Part shown: piece after piece, positions 35,967 through 45,293 of the stretch | Numbering within the stretch: the stretch's first letter is position 1 | How the letters are laid out: every line of letters starts with the position of its first letter | Origin: Methylophilus medardensis | GTDB lineage: Bacteria > Pseudomonadota > Gammaproteobacteria > Burkholderiales > Methylophilaceae | Strand: one strand, 5' to 3' | Assembly (NCBI RefSeq): GCF_006363915.1 | Contig: NZ_CP040946.1 | DNA: 64,000 nucleotides | Program-made: the position numbers and the translations under genes | Notes under the pieces: model-generated | Seen by the model: only the letters and a program-made list of their open reading frames with translations | Database searches by the model: none | What the model was told of the DNA's origin: nothing

Positions 35967-37844
35967 AAAATCCAATTATTACCCGACCAACTCATTTCAC
36001 AAATCGCCGCCGGCGAGGTGGTTGAGCGTCCAGCCTCGGCACTTAAAGAACTACTTGAAAATAGTGTGGATGCAGGCAGCACACAAGTGCAGGTGACTTT
36101 GCAACAAGGTGGCATGAAGTTACTCAAGGTGACTGACAATGGGCACGGTATCGCTAAAGAGGATCTTGAACTCGCGCTGACGCGCCACGCGACCAGTAAG
36201 ATTCAGAGCCTTGAAGACTTAGAACAGGTGGGGAGTCTGGGTTTTCGCGGCGAAGCACTCGCCAGTATCGCCTCAATTTCACGTACGCTATTGACCAGCC
36301 GCCAAGCGGCTGCCAATCATGCCTGGCAAATTGCAGTGGAAGGCACACAGGGGCACACGATCAGCCCCGCGGCGCTGGATGCGGGAACCATCGTTGAAGT
36401 GCATGATTTATACTTTAATACACCGGCCCGGCGTAAGTTTTTAAAAACCGAGAATACGGAGTTTGGACATTGTGAGGATGCCTTTACCCGCGTGGCATTA
36501 TCACGTCCGAATGTTGGTTTTTTATTGCAACATAATGGCAAAGCGATCACTCGACTTGCGGCGAATACGCCGCAACAGCGCATCACTGATATCCTCGGTA
36601 ACGAGTTTGCTGCACAAAGTGTTTGGCTTGAAGAGGACAGCGGCGGCCTGCGTCTGTGGGGCATGACGGCCTCACCGACTTACCAGCGTCATAGCCGGGA
36701 TAGTCAGTATGTATTCGTAAATGGTCGCTTTGTGCGGGATAAACTGATCGCCCATGCGATTAAACAAGCCTACCAAGATGTGTTGCATGGTGACAAACAT
36801 CCGGCTTTTGTGCTTTTTTTAGAGCTCGATCCTGCCCTGGTCGATGTGAATGTGCACCCGGCCAAAACCGAGGTCCGCTTTCGTGAGTCGCAAGCGGTGC
36901 ATCGCTTTATTTTTCATAGTCTACACAAAGCCTTGGGTAAAACCTCGGCTGAAATCCAAGCGAGTCAGCCGGTTCAAGCGCCATTTAATCCGTTCCGGCC
37001 TGCCAATGGGTCTATGTTGAATATGCCGCATGAACAGGTTGAAATGGCCTTACAAAGCCGCCCAGCCTTTGGCGGCTACAATCAACCCAGTGTGAGCAAT
37101 GGCGCGGCGTTGGCGCAGCAGTTTTATGGTCAACTGTATGGTGATTTAAATACCGATCCAACTGCAACAGATCGGGGGCAAGGCCGTGCGGCGTTGGCCT
37201 CGCTGCCAGACACCTCCGAATTGCCAACGACGCTCGCGGATAACGTACCGCAACAATATCCGTTGGGGTTTGCCTTGGGCCAATTGCATGGCATCTATAT
37301 ACTTGCCCAAAATCTACAGGGGATGGTCGTGGTGGATATGCATGCCGCCCATGAGCGCATCATGTACGAGCGATTAAAATTAGCCATGAGCGAGCAGGCG
37401 ATAGCAACGCAGCCATTGTTGATTCCGATGAGTTTTTATGCCGAAAAAGTGGAAGTGGCAACTTTGCAAAGCTTGCAAGGGAGCGATACGCTTCAACAGC
37501 TTGGATTTGATATGGCAACCTTGTCACCGACGACCATTGCGATCCGTGCCGTTCCGAGTTTGTTGCAAGATTCGGATGCCGTGGCGCTCGCCCGGGCCGT
37601 GCTGCGTGATTTGCATACTTATGGCGCCAGTCGTGTATTGGTTGAGCGTCAGAACGAAGTATTAGGCACTATGGCGTGCCATGCGGCGGTGCGCGCTAAC
37701 AGGCAACTGACGATCACCGAAATGAATGCGCTATTACGCGATATGGAGACCACGGAACGCAGTGGTCAGTGCAATCACGGCAGGCCAACCTGGTTTCAGG
37801 TCAGCTTGCCGGATCTTGATAAAATGTTTATGCGCGGCCAGTAA
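35964..37844 (+). CDS. mutL: DNA mismatch repair protein MutL
   Basis: 626-aa MutL. The N-terminal GHKL ATPase has IAAGEVVERPASALKELLENS, DNGHGI and GFRGEALASIAS; a transducer domain follows to about residue 330, then a Gln/Pro/Ala-rich linker. The C-terminal domain carries DMHAAHERIMYE (458-469), fitting the DQHA(X)2E(X)4E endonuclease motif, with ACHAAVRAN and CNHGRPTW further on. So this MutL probably nicks DNA itself, as in bacteria lacking MutH. It is divergent from the helicase gene. Confidence 0.96.
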   Translation: MKIQLLPDQLISQIAAGEVVERPASALKELLENSVDAGSTQVQVTLQQGGMKLLKVTDNGHGIAKEDLELALTRHATSKIQSLEDLEQVGSLGFRGEALASIASISRTLLTSRQAAANHAWQIAVEGTQGHTISPAALDAGTIVEVHDLYFNTPARRKFLKTENTEFGHCEDAFTRVALSRPNVGFLLQHNGKAITRLAANTPQQRITDILGNEFAAQSVWLEEDSGGLRLWGMTASPTYQRHSRDSQYVFVNGRFVRDKLIAHAIKQAYQDVLHGDKHPAFVLFLELDPALVDVNVHPAKTEVRFRESQAVHRFIFHSLHKALGKTSAEIQASQPVQAPFNPFRPANGSMLNMPHEQVEMALQSRPAFGGYNQPSVSNGAALAQQFYGQLYGDLNTDPTATDRGQGRAALASLPDTSELPTTLADNVPQQYPLGFALGQLHGIYILAQNLQGMVVVDMHAAHERIMYERLKLAMSEQAIATQPLLIPMSFYAEKVEVATLQSLQGSDTLQQLGFDMATLSPTTIAIRAVPSLLQDSDAVALARAVLRDLHTYGASRVLVERQNEVLGTMACHAAVRANRQLTITEMNALLRDMETTERSGQCNHGRPTWFQVSLPDLDKMFMRGQ

Positions 37845-37901
37845 GACGTTTTTTCCCCTGCATCCTCAGCCTGCAGGGACCGACCACACTGGCCGATACG
37901 C

Positions 37902-38387
37902 TTATTGAATCACGCCTAATTGCTTGAACAAGCCATAGGTGTCCAGCACATCCCAATGTTCGGCCAGTCTGCCTTGTTCAATCCTAAATATATCCACCGC
38001 ATGAATGCGATAGGGTTTGCCCGTCGCTGGGATTCCTAACCAATCGCCGGTTTGTGTACCGGAGTAGACGCCATACGCCCAGACCGTATCGCCTTCAGCC
38101 ACCAGTTTTTCGAGTTGATAGTGCCAGTCTGGCACGGCCTTAAACCAATCCGAAAAAAACTGCTCGAAACCGGCTAATCCTTGCGGCACCAGCGGGTTGT
38201 GTTGAATATAAGCCGGTTGCATGTAGTTTGGCAGCTTGCGCAGGTCCTTTTGCACAAATACAGCATTTGCAAACTCGGCCAATAATTGTTTGTTTTGTTG
38301 AATATTATCTTGTGCCATGACGGTGGTGCCTTTCATTAATAACGTGGTAAAAATCACTGCACGGATGACGTGTTTACTCCATCTCAT
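37902..38387 (-). CDS. Secreted SnoaL-like (NTF2-fold) protein
   Basis: 161-aa protein with a signal peptide (about residues 1-26, ending TTVMAQD) and a SnoaL/ester cyclase-type NTF2 fold (QHNPLVPQGLAGFEQFF; AVDIFRIEQGRLAEHWDVLD, of which only fragments are diagnostic). Such proteins bind or hydrolyse small hydrophobic molecules; no substrate can be given. AAAGGA precedes the ATG. It is divergent from an HxlR-type regulator, a common arrangement for inducible detoxification genes, so regulation by that neighbour is likely. Confidence 0.78.
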   Translation of the reverse strand: MRWSKHVIRAVIFTTLLMKGTTVMAQDNIQQNKQLLAEFANAVFVQKDLRKLPNYMQPAYIQHNPLVPQGLAGFEQFFSDWFKAVPDWHYQLEKLVAEGDTVWAYGVYSGTQTGDWLGIPATGKPYRIHAVDIFRIEQGRLAEHWDVLDTYGLFKQLGVIQ

Positions 38388-38452
38388 CTTTCATTCCTTT
38401 CATTGTGCTTTCATCGAATGGATCCAGCAGTTGCGCATATTAATTGCATTAG

Positions 38453-38465
38453 TTACTATTAGTAA
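38453..38465. promoter_or_regulatory. Candidate HxlR operator
   Basis: Perfect palindrome TTACTA-T-TAGTAA between the SnoaL-like gene and the HxlR-type regulator. Further TTAGT and ACTAAT half-sites lie on both sides (38449-38488). Placement fits autoregulation and control of the divergent gene. Confidence 0.5.
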
Positions 38466-38503
38466 GTAGGCACCTTAAAGTGACTAATGCACTTTTAATT
38501 CAT

Positions 38504-38962
38504 ATGAGACCTAAACATACGATGAATGAATATACCGATACGGCGTTGCAGATCACGAAAAGTTGGAACGCTTATCAGGCCGCCTGTCCAACCCGGCTGA
38601 TGCTCAACAGAATTGCAGATAAATGGACTGTGTTGGTATTAGGTTTGCTCGCACTCGAAACCAAGCGGTTCAGCCTTTTGCAACGCGAGATCGGCGGAAT
38701 CTCGCAAAAGATGCTGACACAAACTCTGCGGGGTCTCGAACGAGATGGACTGGTGCTGAGGACGGTGTATCCTGAAGTGCCGCCTAGAGTGGAGTACAGT
38801 ATTACCCCTTTAGGGCAGACCTTGGTCGGGTTGTTGGCAGAATTAAGGCGATGGTCAGAGACCCATATTGAAGCGGTGTTACAGGCGCAACAGGCCTACG
38901 ATCAGCAGGCGCATGCTGCCACTGACCAAGAGATCAGTGGGATTAGACGCATTCGATTTTGA
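38504..38962 (+). CDS. HxlR family transcriptional regulator
   Basis: 152-aa winged helix regulator of the HxlR family. It has a conserved Cys near the N-terminus of the domain (AACPTRLMLNRIADKWTVLVLGLL core), the recognition segment FSLLQREIGGISQKMLTQTLRGLERDGL and the wing VPPRVEYSITPLG. The Cys is a candidate redox or aldehyde sensor, as in HypR/YodB-type members; that is inference. Start choice is uncertain: GTG 38480, ATG 38504 and ATG 38522 are all in frame and none has a good ribosome site. It probably controls the divergent SnoaL-like gene. Confidence 0.85.
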   Translation: MRPKHTMNEYTDTALQITKSWNAYQAACPTRLMLNRIADKWTVLVLGLLALETKRFSLLQREIGGISQKMLTQTLRGLERDGLVLRTVYPEVPPRVEYSITPLGQTLVGLLAELRRWSETHIEAVLQAQQAYDQQAHAATDQEISGIRRIRF

Positions 38963-38970
38963 GCCGGCGA

Positions 38971-39684
38971 CTAAGCCAGCAACAAAAATACGGTTGGTTT
39001 TTTGTGAATGTCAGGCAAGGGTGACTTGTTCCAATCGGCAACGGTTTTGGTGACAATCATTTCATCCTGCGCCGTGAGATTGCAAGCCACGCATAGGCGA
39101 GTTTGCGGCTGCAGCTGGCTGATCAGGTCTTCCAGCACATGCTGATTACGGTAGGGCGTCTCAATAAACAGTTGGGTCGCTTGCTGTTTTCGCGAATCAA
39201 ACTCAATGCCTTTGATGGTTTTAATGCGCTCAACCTTGTCGCTGGGTAAATAGCCCAGAAAGGAAAAACGCTGGCCATTAAGCCCACTCGCCATGAGGCT
39301 CAACAACAAACTGCTTGGGCCAATCAAAGGGACCACCCGGATGCCCTTGTGGTGTGCGACCGCTGCGAGTGCCGCACCGGGATCGGCGATGCCCGGGCAA
39401 CCGGCTTCACTCATTAATCCAACATCAATCCCTTGTTGCAAAGGCTGCAATAATTTTGATAGCTCTTTATTAGGGGTGTCCTTGCTCAGCACCGACAAGG
39501 CTAATTCGCGCATCGGCCCTGGGTGGCCACTTGCGGCCAAGAAATGACGCGCTGTTTTTTCGTTTTCGACAATAAAATGGCGCAAGCGATGTAGTTGCTG
39601 CACGACCTCTGTCGGCACCACCTGTTGTGGTGAGGTATCTTCAGTAAGAGGAACAGGAATAAAGTATAAAGTGCCGGCAGCCAT
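38971..39684 (-). CDS. RsmI-like tetrapyrrole-methylase-fold SAM methyltransferase
   Basis: 237-aa protein of the RsmI/YraL branch (COG0313-like) of the tetrapyrrole methylase fold. It begins with GTLYFIPVPL and has the glycine-rich GLMSEAGCPGIADPGAALA and VVPLIGPSSLLLSLMASGLNGQRFSFLGYLP region (short parts are diagnostic). It is shorter than true RsmI (about 280 aa) and belongs to a betaproteobacterial subgroup often near maf; it may not methylate 16S rRNA. The start has TAGAAC five bases before ATG and no ribosome site. Confidence 0.82.
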   Translation of the reverse strand: MAAGTLYFIPVPLTEDTSPQQVVPTEVVQQLHRLRHFIVENEKTARHFLAASGHPGPMRELALSVLSKDTPNKELSKLLQPLQQGIDVGLMSEAGCPGIADPGAALAAVAHHKGIRVVPLIGPSSLLLSLMASGLNGQRFSFLGYLPSDKVERIKTIKGIEFDSRKQQATQLFIETPYRNQHVLEDLISQLQPQTRLCVACNLTAQDEMIVTKTVADWNKSPLPDIHKKPTVFLLLA

Positions 39685-39732
39685 GGGAGGTTCTACAAAG
39701 GATTAAAGCCGGATTATCCCATGTTGATGCAG

Positions 39733-39766
39733 AAAAAAAGCATTCTTTTGCAAGAATGCTTTTTTT
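39733..39766 (-). terminator. Terminator after the DUF4139 gene
   Basis: Perfect 15-bp arms AAAAAAAGCATTCTT/AAGAATGCTTTTTTT with a TTGC loop. It lies 23 bases beyond the stop of the minus-strand DUF4139 gene and could also work in the plus direction. Confidence 0.92.
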
Positions 39767-39788
39767 GGCCGTGCTTAAGTAGACTTGG

Positions 39789-41228
39789 TTAATACTTTAC
39801 TTGCACCCGGTATTTCAGCGTGGCGGTGCCTTCCGCAGGCACACGCAGTTGCCAGCTGGCTTGATGGGCTGTCGTTTTTTGGTGAGGGTGCGACTCACTC
39901 AACATCTTCCAGTCGCCATTGAGCGGTTCTTGCACGTTCACCGTGACGGCTTCTTTTTTTGCGTTGTGCAGCGTAATGGCGTAAGCACTTTCATACACTG
40001 GGGTCTGGTTTGCTTTGGTTAAGTTTTTAAAGTCAGTTTGCTGTCGATCAGCCGTCACATCGAAGGCGTTGCCGAGTTTTAGGCGAATAGTGTCATTTTT
40101 CGGGGTGTGATCAATCTGGTCTTCACCGACAAATTGGGCGGCGCCATCCTGGTCTTTTTGATAGACGCGCATGGTGCCTCTGGGTAAAGGCAAGCCAAGT
40201 TTGCTGCTTTCTTTGTTATCAAACTCGACAAATACCTGCACCTTTTGGTTTTTTTCTTGCACACGAGATTGGGCCTGATAGTCATTGTCGGCGCCGATCA
40301 ATACCAACGATTTGCGGGCTGGAATATGCTGTGCGGATAGCAAGGCCACTTGTTTGGTTTGCTGATCATTGATGGATGTGGTGCGCGGCAAAGTGTATAG
40401 GTGATATTCAAGCAGTCCTTGTTCGGTCGGCATCACTGCGTCTTCCACCATGGCCTCTGCACGCATCATCATGGCTTTGGGTCGGATCGTTTCTCGTACG
40501 CGATTCACATCCCCCGCGACTAACTGCAGTTTTGCGTTAGGATAGGCCGTGCCACTGGTATTGGTCAATGTTACCCAGCCTGAGAGATCGATGGCGTCCT
40601 CTTTGTTACTGAGTTCTGCGACGTAGTCTGCTTTCCATTGCAGTCCCCCCGTTAGATAACTTAATTCTAGGCTGGCTTGCTCAGCGCCTTTGTATTGTAT
40701 TTGCGTGGTCAGGGTCGGGCGGTCTTTGAGTTGGTCTGGGACATCTGCATACACAATACGGCCGGGAATCCCAGTCTCAATTCGTTGGCCTATCTTTAAC
40801 ACTACGCCTTCTTGCGCTGATAACACGGTGGCTACTTCTTGCGTCTCAGTACCGGTGACGGGGTTGCTATGAATGACAGTGACTTGCTGTCCGACATGCT
40901 TTTCTAACAGTTTTTGCGGGGTCAGCAGATCAAAGTCAAAGTTCTGTTCTAACACCTGCAAGCTGCTGTTGGGCAATAAGCTACGCAATAGCGCGGTTTC
41001 AGGTTTGATCTGCCCGCTCACATCGCGAAACGACAGGGTGGATAGGCCATTCATCAACTTAATTTGACGGTTATCTTTAACAAGTGCCAAATCTTCATTG
41101 TAGATGGTGACCGCTAAACTGGTCTGATCAGAGATTGGACTGACCACCGCAGCGGCCGCTTGAGCCAGTGTCAGGTTGCACAGTGAGGCACTCCCCAAAG
41201 AAAACAACAGTAGGGCGCTGAGTCGCAT
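39789..41228 (-). CDS. DUF4139 family secreted protein
   Basis: 479-aa protein with a signal peptide (about residues 1-24, NLTLAQA) and the DUF4139 beta-rich domain over its C-terminal two thirds (LSYLTGGLQWKADYVAEL segment; LTNTSGTAYPNAKLQLVAGDVNR segment; GTMRVYQKD). Relatives lack an agreed function; some carry the name mucoidy inhibitor-like. The frame runs 44 codons further upstream, but Met at 41228 starts the signal peptide and GAGAGGA precedes it. Monocistronic between maf and a strong terminator. Confidence 0.83.
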   Translation of the reverse strand: MRLSALLLFSLGSASLCNLTLAQAAAAVVSPISDQTSLAVTIYNEDLALVKDNRQIKLMNGLSTLSFRDVSGQIKPETALLRSLLPNSSLQVLEQNFDFDLLTPQKLLEKHVGQQVTVIHSNPVTGTETQEVATVLSAQEGVVLKIGQRIETGIPGRIVYADVPDQLKDRPTLTTQIQYKGAEQASLELSYLTGGLQWKADYVAELSNKEDAIDLSGWVTLTNTSGTAYPNAKLQLVAGDVNRVRETIRPKAMMMRAEAMVEDAVMPTEQGLLEYHLYTLPRTTSINDQQTKQVALLSAQHIPARKSLVLIGADNDYQAQSRVQEKNQKVQVFVEFDNKESSKLGLPLPRGTMRVYQKDQDGAAQFVGEDQIDHTPKNDTIRLKLGNAFDVTADRQQTDFKNLTKANQTPVYESAYAITLHNAKKEAVTVNVQEPLNGDWKMLSESHPHQKTTAHQASWQLRVPAEGTATLKYRVQVKY

Positions 41229-41340
41229 AATGATCCTCTCGTTTTGAGTAAAAAACAGTGGGTTGAGTGCCACTTTAACGCAACACGCAGGCAAAAGTGA
41301 ACACAGTCGAAAATCGCGGTCCAAACTGAGCCACCAGCGA

Positions 41341-41931
41341 TTAACGTGGCGACAACACATCCACCCCAGCCTGATGCAGCATGCTTACTAGAACAATCAA
41401 GGGTAAGCCAATTAAGGCATTTGGGTCGTCGCCACGCATGTAATCTAACAGCGTGATGCCCATGCCCTCAGACTTAGCACTACCCGCGCAATCGTAGGGC
41501 TGCTCAAGATGCAGATAGGTTTCAATTTGCAATGCTGTTAATGGTTTGAATTTCACAAAGTAAGGCACGATGGTGGATTGCATGTGCTGGCTGGCGCTGT
41601 TGAGCAAACACAAAGCACTATGAAAAATGACTTCTCTGCCGCTAAGCATGGTGAGTTGTTTGACCGCGTTCGCATGGTTGCCAGGTTTGCCGATCTGTAG
41701 GCCATCTACCGTGGCCACTTGGTCGCAACCAATGATGAGCGCGTTGCGCTGACTTTCCGCTATCTTATGAGCCTTGGCCTCAGCCAGCCGCAAGCAGGTC
41801 TGCTCAGGGCTTTCATTGGCTAAAGGCGTCTCATCAATGGCGGGCGAGATACTCTCAAAAGGCAGATGTAACTTTTGGAGTAGTTCGCGCCGATAGGGCG
41901 AAGAGGAGGCGAGTATTAGGGCTTGGTTCAT
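41341..41931 (-). CDS. maf: Maf family nucleotide pyrophosphatase
   Basis: 196-aa Maf/YceF-type house-cleaning enzyme that hydrolyses modified nucleoside triphosphates. It opens with LILASSSPYRRELL and has the metal/substrate residues in IIGCDQVATVDG and the late YDCAGSAKSEG block. That block resembles the YceF (7-methyl-GTP) subgroup rather than dTTP/UTP enzymes; subgroup is tentative. The start at 41931 fits homologues; the frame extends nine codons further into the preceding terminator, which ends only about ten bases before the ATG. Confidence 0.92.
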   Translation of the reverse strand: MNQALILASSSPYRRELLQKLHLPFESISPAIDETPLANESPEQTCLRLAEAKAHKIAESQRNALIIGCDQVATVDGLQIGKPGNHANAVKQLTMLSGREVIFHSALCLLNSASQHMQSTIVPYFVKFKPLTALQIETYLHLEQPYDCAGSAKSEGMGITLLDYMRGDDPNALIGLPLIVLVSMLHQAGVDVLSPR

Positions 41932-41940
41932 GATGCAAAG

Positions 41941-41971
41941 AAAAAATCCCTGAATCACTTCAGGGATTTTT
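41941..41971 (-). terminator. Terminator after the pyruvate carboxylase operon
   Basis: Stem AATCCCTGAA/TTCAGGGATT with a TCAC loop, extended by A/T runs. It follows the pycB-type gene (stop 41982) and abuts the maf start at 41931. Confidence 0.92.
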
Positions 41972-41981
41972 ACACGCTCAA

Positions 41982-43835
41982 TTATTCAGGTTGAATTTCA
42001 ATCAATGTTTCGTCTGGCGTCACGCTATCGCCTTTGCTGACATGAATGGCCAACACAGTGCCCGATTTGCTGGCCTGAATTTCATTTTCCATTTTCATGG
42101 CCTCGATCACAAGTACGCCATCCCCTGCAGTGACTTTGTCGCCAACGTTGACTTTTACGGTGACGATGGTCCCTGGCATTGCAGTCGTAACACAGCCAGG
42201 ATGGTTAGGACGCGGACGGCCACTGGCAGCAACCGCCGCCTTTTTCTTGCCGCCAGTCGAACCATTGTTGCCACCGCCACTGACTTCCATTTCACTCAGT
42301 GTCTCTACAAACACTTCTTCAGAAATCCCATCCACTTTCACATAGTAAGGCTTGCGTTCTTCACCTGCATGACCGCTGCCGGTCAATTTGATGTGATAGG
42401 TTTCACCATGCAAGGTGATGTTAAATTCATTTGGAGCGTAGCGGGCTGCTGCTGATTGCTGTGTCACCGCATCTTTGCTCAACAGTGTTTCAGGAATCAA
42501 TGAGCCTGCATTACGTTCTTGCAAAAAGGTTTGGCCAATATCCGGAAACATGGCATAAGTCAGCACGTCTTTTTCATCATTGGCAAATCGCTCAGATTCG
42601 GACTGCAGTCTGGCCATTTCAGGGGGCAACAAATCCGCCGGGCGGCAAGTAATGACTTCAGCATCGCCCACAGCCTGTTTGCGCACGTCAGCATTGACGG
42701 CGGCTGGTGCCTTGCCGTATTGCCCCAATAAGTAATTTTTGACTTCATTGGTGATGGATTTATAGCGTCCACCAGTAAGCACATTTAATACCGCTTGTGT
42801 ACCCACGATTTGAGAAGTTGGCGTCACCAACGGCGGGAAACCTAAATCTTCACGAACGCGTGGAATTTCGGCCAACACTTCATCCATGCGGTTGAGTGCG
42901 CCTTGTTCTTTTAACTGATTGGACAAGTTAGAGATCATGCCGCCTGGTACTTGGTTGACCAACACACGGGTATCCACGCCGGTGAAATCACTCTCAAACT
43001 GCCAGTATTTTTTGCGGACCTCTTTGAAGTAAGCCGTAATTTCTTGCAGTTTGCCAAGATCAAGGCCAGTATCGTATTCAGTCCCTTTTAAAGCTGCCAC
43101 CAAGCTCTCAGTAGTTGGATGGCTGGCGCCCTCGGAGAATGAAGAGTTGCAGGTGTCGATGATATCAACGCCGTTTTCTACGCTCTTGAGCATGACCATG
43201 CTGGCCAGACCAGAGGTAGCGTGGCTGTGCATGTGCACAGGTAGGCTCACTGCCGCTTTCAGGGCTTTGACCAGTTCTCCCGCCATGGTGGGAGTGAGCA
43301 AACCAGCCATGTCTTTCACACCGATACTGTCACAGCCCAGCGCCTCAAGCTCTTTTGCCATGCTGACGAAGTAAGCGACATCATGCACCGGGCTGGTGGT
43401 AAAAGATAACGTACCGATTGCGTGCTTTTTAACGGATTTTACCGCCTCAATGGCCGTTTTTAAGTTGCGAATATCATTCATCGCATCAAAAATACGGAAT
43501 ACATCTACCCCGGTGTCGGCCGCTTGTTTGACAAATGCATGCACAACATCATCTGAATAGTGACGATAGCCCAGCAGGTTTTGCCCACGCAGCAACATAT
43601 TGATCGGCGTATTGGGGACGGCTTTACGCAAGCTGCGCAGGCGCTCCCAAGGATCTTCTTTCAGAAAACGTACACAGGCGTCAAAGGTCGCTCCGCCCCA
43701 GGCTTCTAGAGACCAGAAACCAATCTCATCCAGTTTGCCGGCGATCGGCAGCATATCTTCGGTGCGCATGCGTGTGGCAATCAGGGATTGGTGCCCATCT
43801 CTTAACACGAGTTCGGTGACATGTATTTTGCTCAT
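41982..43835 (-). CDS. Pyruvate carboxylase subunit B (biotin carboxyl carrier and transferase)
   Basis: 617-aa protein. An N-terminal carboxyltransferase barrel (about residues 1-300) has LRDGHQSLIATRMRTEDM, GATFDAC and the HMHSHATSG metal site. A conserved carboxylase domain follows, and a C-terminal biotinyl domain (about 545-617) has the biotinylated Lys in EAMKMENE. The sequence could also be called oxaloacetate decarboxylase alpha, but no beta/gamma membrane subunits are present and the biotin carboxylase lies upstream, so a two-subunit pyruvate carboxylase making oxaloacetate is favoured. The Gly/Asn-rich linker before the biotin domain is normal. Confidence 0.87.
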   Translation of the reverse strand: MSKIHVTELVLRDGHQSLIATRMRTEDMLPIAGKLDEIGFWSLEAWGGATFDACVRFLKEDPWERLRSLRKAVPNTPINMLLRGQNLLGYRHYSDDVVHAFVKQAADTGVDVFRIFDAMNDIRNLKTAIEAVKSVKKHAIGTLSFTTSPVHDVAYFVSMAKELEALGCDSIGVKDMAGLLTPTMAGELVKALKAAVSLPVHMHSHATSGLASMVMLKSVENGVDIIDTCNSSFSEGASHPTTESLVAALKGTEYDTGLDLGKLQEITAYFKEVRKKYWQFESDFTGVDTRVLVNQVPGGMISNLSNQLKEQGALNRMDEVLAEIPRVREDLGFPPLVTPTSQIVGTQAVLNVLTGGRYKSITNEVKNYLLGQYGKAPAAVNADVRKQAVGDAEVITCRPADLLPPEMARLQSESERFANDEKDVLTYAMFPDIGQTFLQERNAGSLIPETLLSKDAVTQQSAAARYAPNEFNITLHGETYHIKLTGSGHAGEERKPYYVKVDGISEEVFVETLSEMEVSGGGNNGSTGGKKKAAVAASGRPRPNHPGCVTTAMPGTIVTVKVNVGDKVTAGDGVLVIEAMKMENEIQASKSGTVLAIHVSKGDSVTPDETLIEIQPE

Positions 43836-43874
43836 AATCTAGTCGATCTAAAGTAATTTCTGCAATACGGTTAA

Positions 43875-45293
43875 TCAAATGCCTTCATGGGCTGCAATTG
43901 CCGCAGCAATTGCTGCAGCCATCAACTCTTTTGGTAATCCGACATCATATTCGGTCAGCTCAGGGTGTTGCTCCACAAAGCTAGTATTAAAATTAGCGGC
44001 GCGAAAATCGGGGTGTAGCATGATTTGCTGGTAATACGGAATCGTTGTTTTAACGCCATACACCACCATGTCATTCAGCGCACGACGGCCGCGCTCGATC
44101 ACACCCTCCCAATCCAATGCCCATACAGTGAGCTTGGCGCACATCGAGTCATAATAAGGGGGAATCACATAGCCGCTGTAGATCGCTGCATCCATACGCA
44201 CACCGGGTCCGCCGGGCGCATAGTAGCGTGTAATTTTACCAAAGCTCGGCAGAAAATCCTTTTGGGGGTCTTCAGCGTTAATCCGATATTCCATAGCAAA
44301 GCCGCGGAAAGCGATTTCACTTTGCTTGTACTGCAAGGGTAGACCAGCTGCGACTCTAATCTGTTGTTGCACTATGTCGACACCCGTAATGGTTTCGGTG
44401 ACGGTGTGCTCCACCTGCAAGCGGGTGTTCATTTCCATGAAATAGAAATTGTTGTCAGAATCCAGTAAAAACTCTACCGTACCCGCGTTTTCATAGCCAA
44501 CCGCTTTTGCCGCTTTGACGCCTAGGCTGCCGATGTAATCTCGTTGTGCCTGGGTCAGTTGTGGGGATGGGGCAATTTCAATCAGTTTTTGATTGCGGCG
44601 TTGGATAGAGCAATCCCGCTCAAACAAATGGATGACATTGCCGTGGGCATCTGCCAATACCTGGACTTCAATATGGCGAGGATGAACCACGCACTTTTCC
44701 AGAAAAACTTCTGGCTTGCCAAAGGCCTTACTAGCCTCTGAAATCACGCGATCATAGTTGCTGAGGAGTTCTTTTTCGCTGTCACATCGGCGGATACCGC
44801 GGCCACCGCCACCGTTGGTGGCTTTTAGCATGACCGGATAGCCGATTTTCTTAGCCAACACAACCGCGGCTTCTAAGGATTCCAAATTACCGTCACTACC
44901 AGGGACGCATGGGATGCCAGCGTTGATCATGGCGTTGCGGGCCTGAATCTTGTCACCCATTTGGCGAATCACATCGGCCTCAGGGCCAATGAATTTGATG
45001 CCGCGACGGGCACATACTTCAGCCAACTCTGGGTTCTCAGACAAAAAACCGTAACCGGGATGCAGCGCATCGCAGCCTGCAGCCACGGCAATATTTACGA
45101 TGTTGTGTGCGTTCAAATAACCTGCGACTGGGTCGGCGCCGATGTTATAGGCTTCATCCGCCTTTTTGACGTGTAAAGCATGACGGTCAGCGTCCGCGTA
45201 AATGGCCACTGATTTGATGCCCATCTCCGAGCAGGCGCGCACAATACGTACCGCAATTTCACCGCGATTCGCGACTAAAATTTTCTTAAACAC
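43875..45293 (-). CDS. Pyruvate carboxylase subunit A (biotin carboxylase)
   Basis: 472-aa biotin carboxylase. ATP-grasp features include KILVANRGEIAVRI at the N-terminus, HPGYGFLSEN, the glycine-rich loop KATNGGGGRGIRR and EMNTRLQVEHTVTE. It resembles AccC, but the adjacent carboxyltransferase gene indicates the pyruvate carboxylase subunit. The C-terminus ends in an Ala-rich segment. The start codon is GTG with AAGGG upstream. 39 bases separate it from the B subunit gene. Confidence 0.88.
   Translation of the reverse strand: MFKKILVANRGEIAVRIVRACSEMGIKSVAIYADADRHALHVKKADEAYNIGADPVAGYLNAHNIVNIAVAAGCDALHPGYGFLSENPELAEVCARRGIKFIGPEADVIRQMGDKIQARNAMINAGIPCVPGSDGNLESLEAAVVLAKKIGYPVMLKATNGGGGRGIRRCDSEKELLSNYDRVISEASKAFGKPEVFLEKCVVHPRHIEVQVLADAHGNVIHLFERDCSIQRRNQKLIEIAPSPQLTQAQRDYIGSLGVKAAKAVGYENAGTVEFLLDSDNNFYFMEMNTRLQVEHTVTETITGVDIVQQQIRVAAGLPLQYKQSEIAFRGFAMEYRINAEDPQKDFLPSFGKITRYYAPGGPGVRMDAAIYSGYVIPPYYDSMCAKLTVWALDWEGVIERGRRALNDMVVYGVKTTIPYYQQIMLHPDFRAANFNTSFVEQHPELTEYDVGLPKELMAAAIAAAIAAHEGI

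Noticed and set aside
41982..43835. Oxaloacetate decarboxylase sodium pump alpha subunit
   Set aside because: No membrane beta or gamma subunit genes are nearby, and a biotin carboxylase gene lies directly upstream, which fits a two-subunit pyruvate carboxylase.
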